This document shows, one piece after another, positions 59,201 through 64,000 of a stretch of 64,000 nucleotides of DNA. Position 1 is the stretch's first letter; each line of letters starts with the position of its first letter. Both the position numbers and the translations under genes were made by a program. The notes below the pieces were generated by a model. That model saw nothing but the letters and a program-made list of their open reading frames with translations. It made no database searches and had not been told where the DNA came from. The stretch comes from Membranipora membranacea (taxonomy: Eukaryota > Bryozoa > Gymnolaemata > Cheilostomatida > Membraniporidae): contig OU612073.1 in the NCBI GenBank assembly GCA_914767715.1, forward strand, positions 20,834,001 through 20,898,000, in the 5' to 3' direction.

Positions 59201-62200
59201 GTCTTTCAATTAAAATGGGCAATACTTTTTAAATCAAATTAACACAATCACAATATGGCTCATTGTGGTCTTCCAATTAAACAATTACGTTCACAAATTG
59301 TTCACTCACACTCTATATATTTCCATCAATAAGTGAGCTTTTTGGGTACGAGTCCTGAGCAGGTCCGGCACACTTCTGAGTGAGCGATCAAATAATGATT
59401 TTAGCTGGTCTTAATTGAATAACGCCCCTGTAAAACATATTTGATCACTAAGACTGCGATATCTGGTGTAGTCCAATCGGCTAGTGATCTGCTGATAAGG
59501 CAAATCTAGCAGTGGAATGTAGATGCATGGTGATTTATTGTTATTTTTAAAATTTTTGACCCTTTGACTGGTGGTTACAACTACCCTCTACTCTCTTAAA
59601 TCAGCCAAAATCTACCACAGGGTGCCGTCATTGGGAAGGATTGATCTACTTTAAACAATATACCATTTAATTTAAGTTCAACTATCAAGCATCGATCATT
59701 CAAACGTTATTTTTTCTGATTACTTTTTTCTTCATCTAGATTGAAAAAATTGTTTTTTTTCCCTTTTTCTCGAGGGCTGAATTTGAAGAACATTCTCATC
59801 GAATGAAAGTTATGCCAATAAAATTTTTTAAAAAAAACATCAATTTGTGCACTGATATTTTGAGCAATCCCGAATAGAACTGCTTTATTTTATGGCAGTG
59901 ATATAAATAAATTCAGCCATAAATGAAAAAGATTACAGTCTAAATTATTTTCTAATTTGATATGATCAAGTATGCAGCTGCTGTATAGGGTTTATTATAT
60001 TAACCATCACAGTATCACTCATGCAAAACATGTAGATGAAAATGGATGGTCTATTAAAAAATGCAAGTTATGCTCTCTACTGAATATTAAATCTCATAAA
60101 AAATTTAAAAGAAATATATGTCCTTTTTTGAGTGCGGGCTTTATCTGGACGGAGTTTAGTGGATGCTCATAAGGATATTTTAAGATCATTGAATAAAGTG
60201 GATGCGACTGATTTGACAAAACTTTATCAAAATGATTTTGACTAAAACTAAAAATAAAAATCATTCAAAGAGGGAACTGTCAACATGCAACGCCTGTCAT
60301 CATAAGTCTAATCTGGATGAATATATTGACCTGGTACTGACTGAAACTTGTTTTTTTTTGTGATCAAAGTTATATCCAAATCCAATTTTAAGTTACGCTG
60401 ACTGAATTTCTAATTTTTATTCATTAGTTTATGTCATCATAATTTAAAAGTGCATGTATGAAAATTATTACCAAAAATGCAATAAGAGATAGTCAGATGG
60501 TTCGAAACTAGAGTTGTGACAGCCCCTCGATGCTCCTGCTGTTGATTAAGAAATGTAACTAACAACAACCTGGACTAAAGGATAAGTTTTCACATCAATG
60601 AAAGATTTTCTTCAACAAACATTTTCACAAATTTTCACATTTCACAAAGTTTTATAATAATTCTTATAAGAAGAGATTCATGAATTTTATTCGTGTAACA
60701 CAGTCGGCATTTCATTCCTCGGTCTCATGGAAGAGCTTGTTAGCCACATCGCAGGGTAGAAGGGGCGTGGCTTGTTTGATTATGAGAGTAAAGACAACTC
60801 CCTATTTTCTATATATATATTGACACAAATTAATGTAATGTAATTTCAAATGTTTCGATGTTCTTTCATCACAGATTTGATGGTTTCAATGTAGGTATTG
60901 TTGCAAAGCTTAGAATAACTGACAATACCTCTTAGAGACCTAAATCAAAGCGCAGTCGGTGTTTGCTAAAGTCACAAGGATCTAAAATATATACATCAGT
61001 TTGTTCCCTCTGTGGTGGAGGGATATCCCTCTGCGACCACAGAGGGAACAAACTTGTTCTACAATACTTATATTCAAATATGGTAAATGCGAACTCTTAG
61101 TTGAATATATCTGCAGCTATTTGCTCCCATCATTCAACGGCAGTGGTGTCTCATTGATAACCTCAATATTTGTGACAGCACCATCGAACGTTGTAATCTA
61201 TTATTAAAAGCAAGTAAGGTAGCACTTGCCGCAACTTGAATAAAAACATATCGAGGCTGCGAAATGCAAAGAATATTCAGCATCCTCTGAGACCATGTTT
61301 GTGCAGTTTTCAAAGAGGCTACTAGGATGATTAATAAGGTACTGACCAAAATTCAGCTCACTAAGTGATGTTTTCATTTGTTTCGTCGAGTTGTTATTTG
61401 TGATATAAAGTCTAACATTAGCTTGTATGTTGGAACTAGTAAATGTTTAAGTGAAGTTTGAAGTTTGTTTATTGCCTTATTTCTAATATCCATCCTGTAA
61501 TTGGTTGATAGCATCGAAAGTACGGCACATAAGTAAAACAAAATAAAAGGAGTCTGAGCTGCATTAGTTGAAAAAGCGTAATAGCATTCAAAAAGGTGTT
61601 TTCTCTCTTGGTGTTCTACATTGGATGGCTGGTATTTATCCATCTTTGCTCTTCAAGCATATTTTCTGTTTGTATTTTATTTTAATGCGGGAGTTCAGGG
61701 GGTGTGGTGATCTTAGCTGGCTATTTTAGTGAAGTGTCAGAGGCATACATCATATATGCATATAGAGAGTATGTAGTATTAGTAAGGCACTACATCTATA
61801 AAATACATCTAATATAACCATGTGCTTTCACAATGTCTGTATACAAATAAGTGAACCAATGAAACAAGAGTATCAGGCCGCGCCCCTACCCTGCTATGTG
61901 GCTAACAAGTTCTTCCCGGTCTCATGGCTATCATTGATGTTACTCTTTATATGCATGTCATATCAGCAATGAACTAATGAAGCAATGAGGTTTAGTTCAT
62001 TGATATCAGCCATTCTCCCTGGTCATATGTATTTTATTTTTATAAAATCAAGAAACAAAAGTGATACAACACAGACGCGAGTTATGGGGCGGCCTAACAT
62101 TCCTTCATTCCTAGTTCTGGTTGATTCATTTATTCTAGGAACATTTGAACTTAAGGTTCGGGAAAACTAGTCCTGAGAAAACTGAGAGGCTATGTTATGA

Positions 62201-62300
62201 TGTATCGAAGTTATCTTCTCTTTCTTTCATATAACCCAAATTCCTAGTTTAACAAGAGAGTAAAGGTTTGGGTGTCTGAGATAAGCTTCACTAACTTGGT
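56231..62300. other. Intergenic interval between TEAD and NUS1 promoters
   Basis: AT-rich sequence with no supported exon. Notable content is the nested palindrome at 60999-61053, a direct ACATTCTGACT pair near 58934-58957, and short TA runs. Confidence 0.55.
60999..61053. repeat. Nested palindrome (18-bp outer arms, 14-bp inner palindrome)
   Basis: GTTTGTTCCCTCTGTGGT pairs exactly with ACCACAGAGGGAACAAAC. Between them lies GAGGGATATCCCTC, itself a perfect palindrome. Confidence 0.8.
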
Positions 62301-62400
62301 AAACCGGAAGTTGAGTTTGGCAACTAACACATGACATCAGCCTTGAATGAGATTTTTTTTGCAGTCATTTCTCAAGGCAAATTCTGTTGATGCTGGGATT
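62290..62400 (+). promoter_or_regulatory. NUS1 core promoter and 5' UTR
   Basis: ACCGGAAG at 62303-62310 is a consensus ETS/GABP site, about 95 nt before the start codon. The T-run ending TTTGCAG at 62366 may be a 5' UTR splice acceptor or simply leader sequence. An in-frame ATG at 62347 has a poor context. Confidence 0.45.
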
Positions 62401-62719
62401 ATGGACGTCCTGCATATGTTCCAAGCCTGGTTCTTTCATCTCATTCATGCTGCAGTGACATTTATGATAAGTGTCTGCTCATATTGGACAAGCTTTGCTT
62501 CCAAATTTCAGTTCCAAAATGTCACAAAACAGCTCGATTTGCTCCCCACAGGATACTACACACTTCCAACTGCTGATGAGTTGTATTTTTCTGGTATGAA
62601 GACACCACTGCATCTTGGTCTGCTGGTGCTGGAGGATACTTACTGTTTGGCTTCAATTGCACTTGTAATCAGCCTGGCATACTCCATAGGAATCAGGCAT
62701 TTCAGTGTTTACACCAAAG
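62401..62719 (+). CDS. NUS1: NUS1 coding exon 1
   Basis: Membrane anchor, linker and the first conserved block. Ends phase 1 at AAAG|GTAAGT. In-frame sequence upstream to 62347 would add MRFFLQSFLK… if that start were used. Confidence 0.85.
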
Positions 62720-63421
62720 GTAAGTTGTAATAGTAAGTAGTACTAGCTAGTAACTTTTTTAACTAGCAATCAAGGACAATAGTTTTATTAAAGAAAAAAC
62801 CACCTGACCTTGATCTCATATTTGATCTCATAAGTTAATTTTTTTTGGTCGATACAATGATTGTGTTATCAAGGTGTGTCATTGGTATGAGAGGGGTAGA
62901 CCATTTCAGCATCCTGTCAGTTATATGGCGGATGGTGCTGTACTTGGTGTGCTACTCGCCTCCCTTTTTTAAATTACCTTGTCGATGTCAGTAACTATCT
63001 TTTCTCACTAAGTGAGTGAGGATGTGATACGTGAAATGTTGAATCTTGTTATCGATGCCAATCGATGTCCCTTGTCCTGTTTAAGTTCTCCAACACACCC
63101 AGTGCTATTCCACCATAATTTGGGTCTGAGTTTGAAGAACTTCTCCTAAGACTATTTCGGAGGGGAAGATGGACGGACATTATTTAAATTGTGTTGCTGT
63201 ATGCAATAATGACTGCAGAGACACTGGTCTCCGCCGTTCGATGATAGCCAAGTTGTGGCTGCTCTAAACCTGTTCTGTTGATGACATATTTGTAGACATG
63301 ACTCATGGTGAATACCTGGATCTAGAGAAAAAAATATCTGCCTGGATGAGCTCAAATGCAAACAGTAAAACTGCTCAAGTGAACATACATCATATCCTGT
63401 CTCCTCCTCTAAGAGCCCATG
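62401..63421 (+). CDS. NUS1: NUS1 (Nogo-B receptor), first two coding exons
   Basis: NUS1 is the regulatory partner of the DHDDS cis-prenyltransferase, which makes dehydrodolichyl diphosphate at the ER for N-glycosylation. Exons 62401-62719 and 63296-63421 join in phase 1 to give 148 residues of a protein of about 290. The hydrophobic N-terminus (MFQAWFFHLIHAAVTFMI) is the expected membrane anchor. The block TPLHLGLLVLED…SIALVISLAYSIGIRHFSVY matches the human PVHMGLVITE…[35 protein letters not shown] matches the later NCHLAVKVLSPEDGK segment. The start at 62401 has A at -3 and G at +4. The C-terminal half, including the family's terminal RxG-type motif, lies past the right edge. Confidence 0.85.
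63296..63421 (+). CDS. NUS1: NUS1 coding exon 2
   Basis: Acceptor ATATTTGTAG, donor CATG|GTAAGA. Reads DMTHGEYLDLEKKISAWMSS and ends LSPPLRAH. The first part is variable in the family; the last strand is conserved. Confidence 0.82.
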
Positions 63422-63779
63422 GTAAGAGATTAAAGCATCAATCAACTAGAAACTTGACATCTTTCTACCCAACTGACGGATGACACACAAGCCTATATCC
63501 ACATAACTGTCAGCTTTTTATGTCACAAAAATTAGGAACGTAGTGTTGTAGCCTAGACCTACTCGGGTATGATTTTTTCAACTCAGTCTTCTTAGGCAAA
63601 TAAACGCATAGGCCTCTCCACTTAGCTATCACAGTGAATACGACCTTGATTTACAAATAGTAAATAAACATCTAAATCTTAAATACCAAGCTATTTTTTG
63701 ACAAACATATCAAAGAAGAAGACAGATTTTGTTTGTGATCTGGTTTGCTTGCGTCTCTAAATTCCGCTCGTACATATTG

Positions 63780-63803
63780 CACAGGATGAACTTCCATCCT
63801 GTG
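63780..63803. repeat. Short hairpin with 9-bp arms
   Basis: CACAGGATG, six-base loop, CATCCTGTG, in an intron of NUS1. Confidence 0.6.
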
Positions 63804-64000
63804 GTTGTCCATACGAAACAATATTGTTTGTACAATTAGTGGGCCTGTAAGCTCAGTTAATTGACGTCAGATGGATAAAAACATCAAGTTGGTTTTGGCA
63901 CACTTTGTAACCCTTGGCACTTGACTAGTAGGCCTAAGGTTACTAGAATACAGCAGTTAGTAGGCCTATCCTTACTTAATTAATTTGTGGAATGTCAACT

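Overview
The window is nuclear DNA of an animal, probably a marine invertebrate. The coding sequence is split by canonical GT-AG introns of about 0.2 to 4 kb, the sequence is AT-rich, and the proteins are animal-specific families: a TEA-domain factor with its YAP-binding domain, a Cip/Kip CDK inhibitor, an MTCH2-type mitochondrial protein, vigilin and NUS1. The species cannot be fixed from this alone. An early-branching animal such as a sponge would fit, but that is inference.

Layout, left to right. (1) The 5' coding exons of a vigilin (HDLBP) gene on the minus strand, running off the left edge. (2) A roughly 1 kb head-to-head promoter interval. (3) A complete 11-exon MTCH2-like gene on the plus strand (2696-16060, 316 residues). 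Its introns hold a ~1 kb TA-flanked inverted-repeat transposon and several fold-back sequences. (4) A convergent intergenic interval with an isolated promoter-like patch near 17.0 kb. (5) A two-exon Cip/Kip CDK inhibitor on the minus strand (19473-21029, 198 residues), with a PIP box built across its splice junction. (6) About 17.6 kb with no gene I can support, carrying palindromes, homopolymers and short tandem repeats. (7) A TEAD/scalloped gene on the minus strand (seven coding exons, 38703-46433). Its final short coding exon was not found. One intron carries an antisense LINE remnant. A candidate 5' exon lies near 50.9 kb and a candidate promoter near 56.2 kb. (8) An intergenic stretch with a nested palindrome. 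(9) The first two coding exons of NUS1 on the plus strand, running off the right edge.

The genes do not form an operon. Their roles are RNA binding (vigilin), mitochondrial outer membrane function (MTCH2), cell-cycle arrest (Cip/Kip), Hippo-pathway transcription (TEAD) and dolichol synthesis (NUS1). The Cip/Kip and TEAD genes are neighbours on the same strand and both act in growth control.

The most unusual non-genic signal is a family of short dispersed palindromes with half-site ATCACAGAGTAAGGATA. There are four recognisable copies between 11.4 and 32.0 kb, one of them a perfect 36-bp palindrome. All exon boundaries were placed by eye from splice signals, reading-frame phase and remembered family similarity; no alignment or database search was run.
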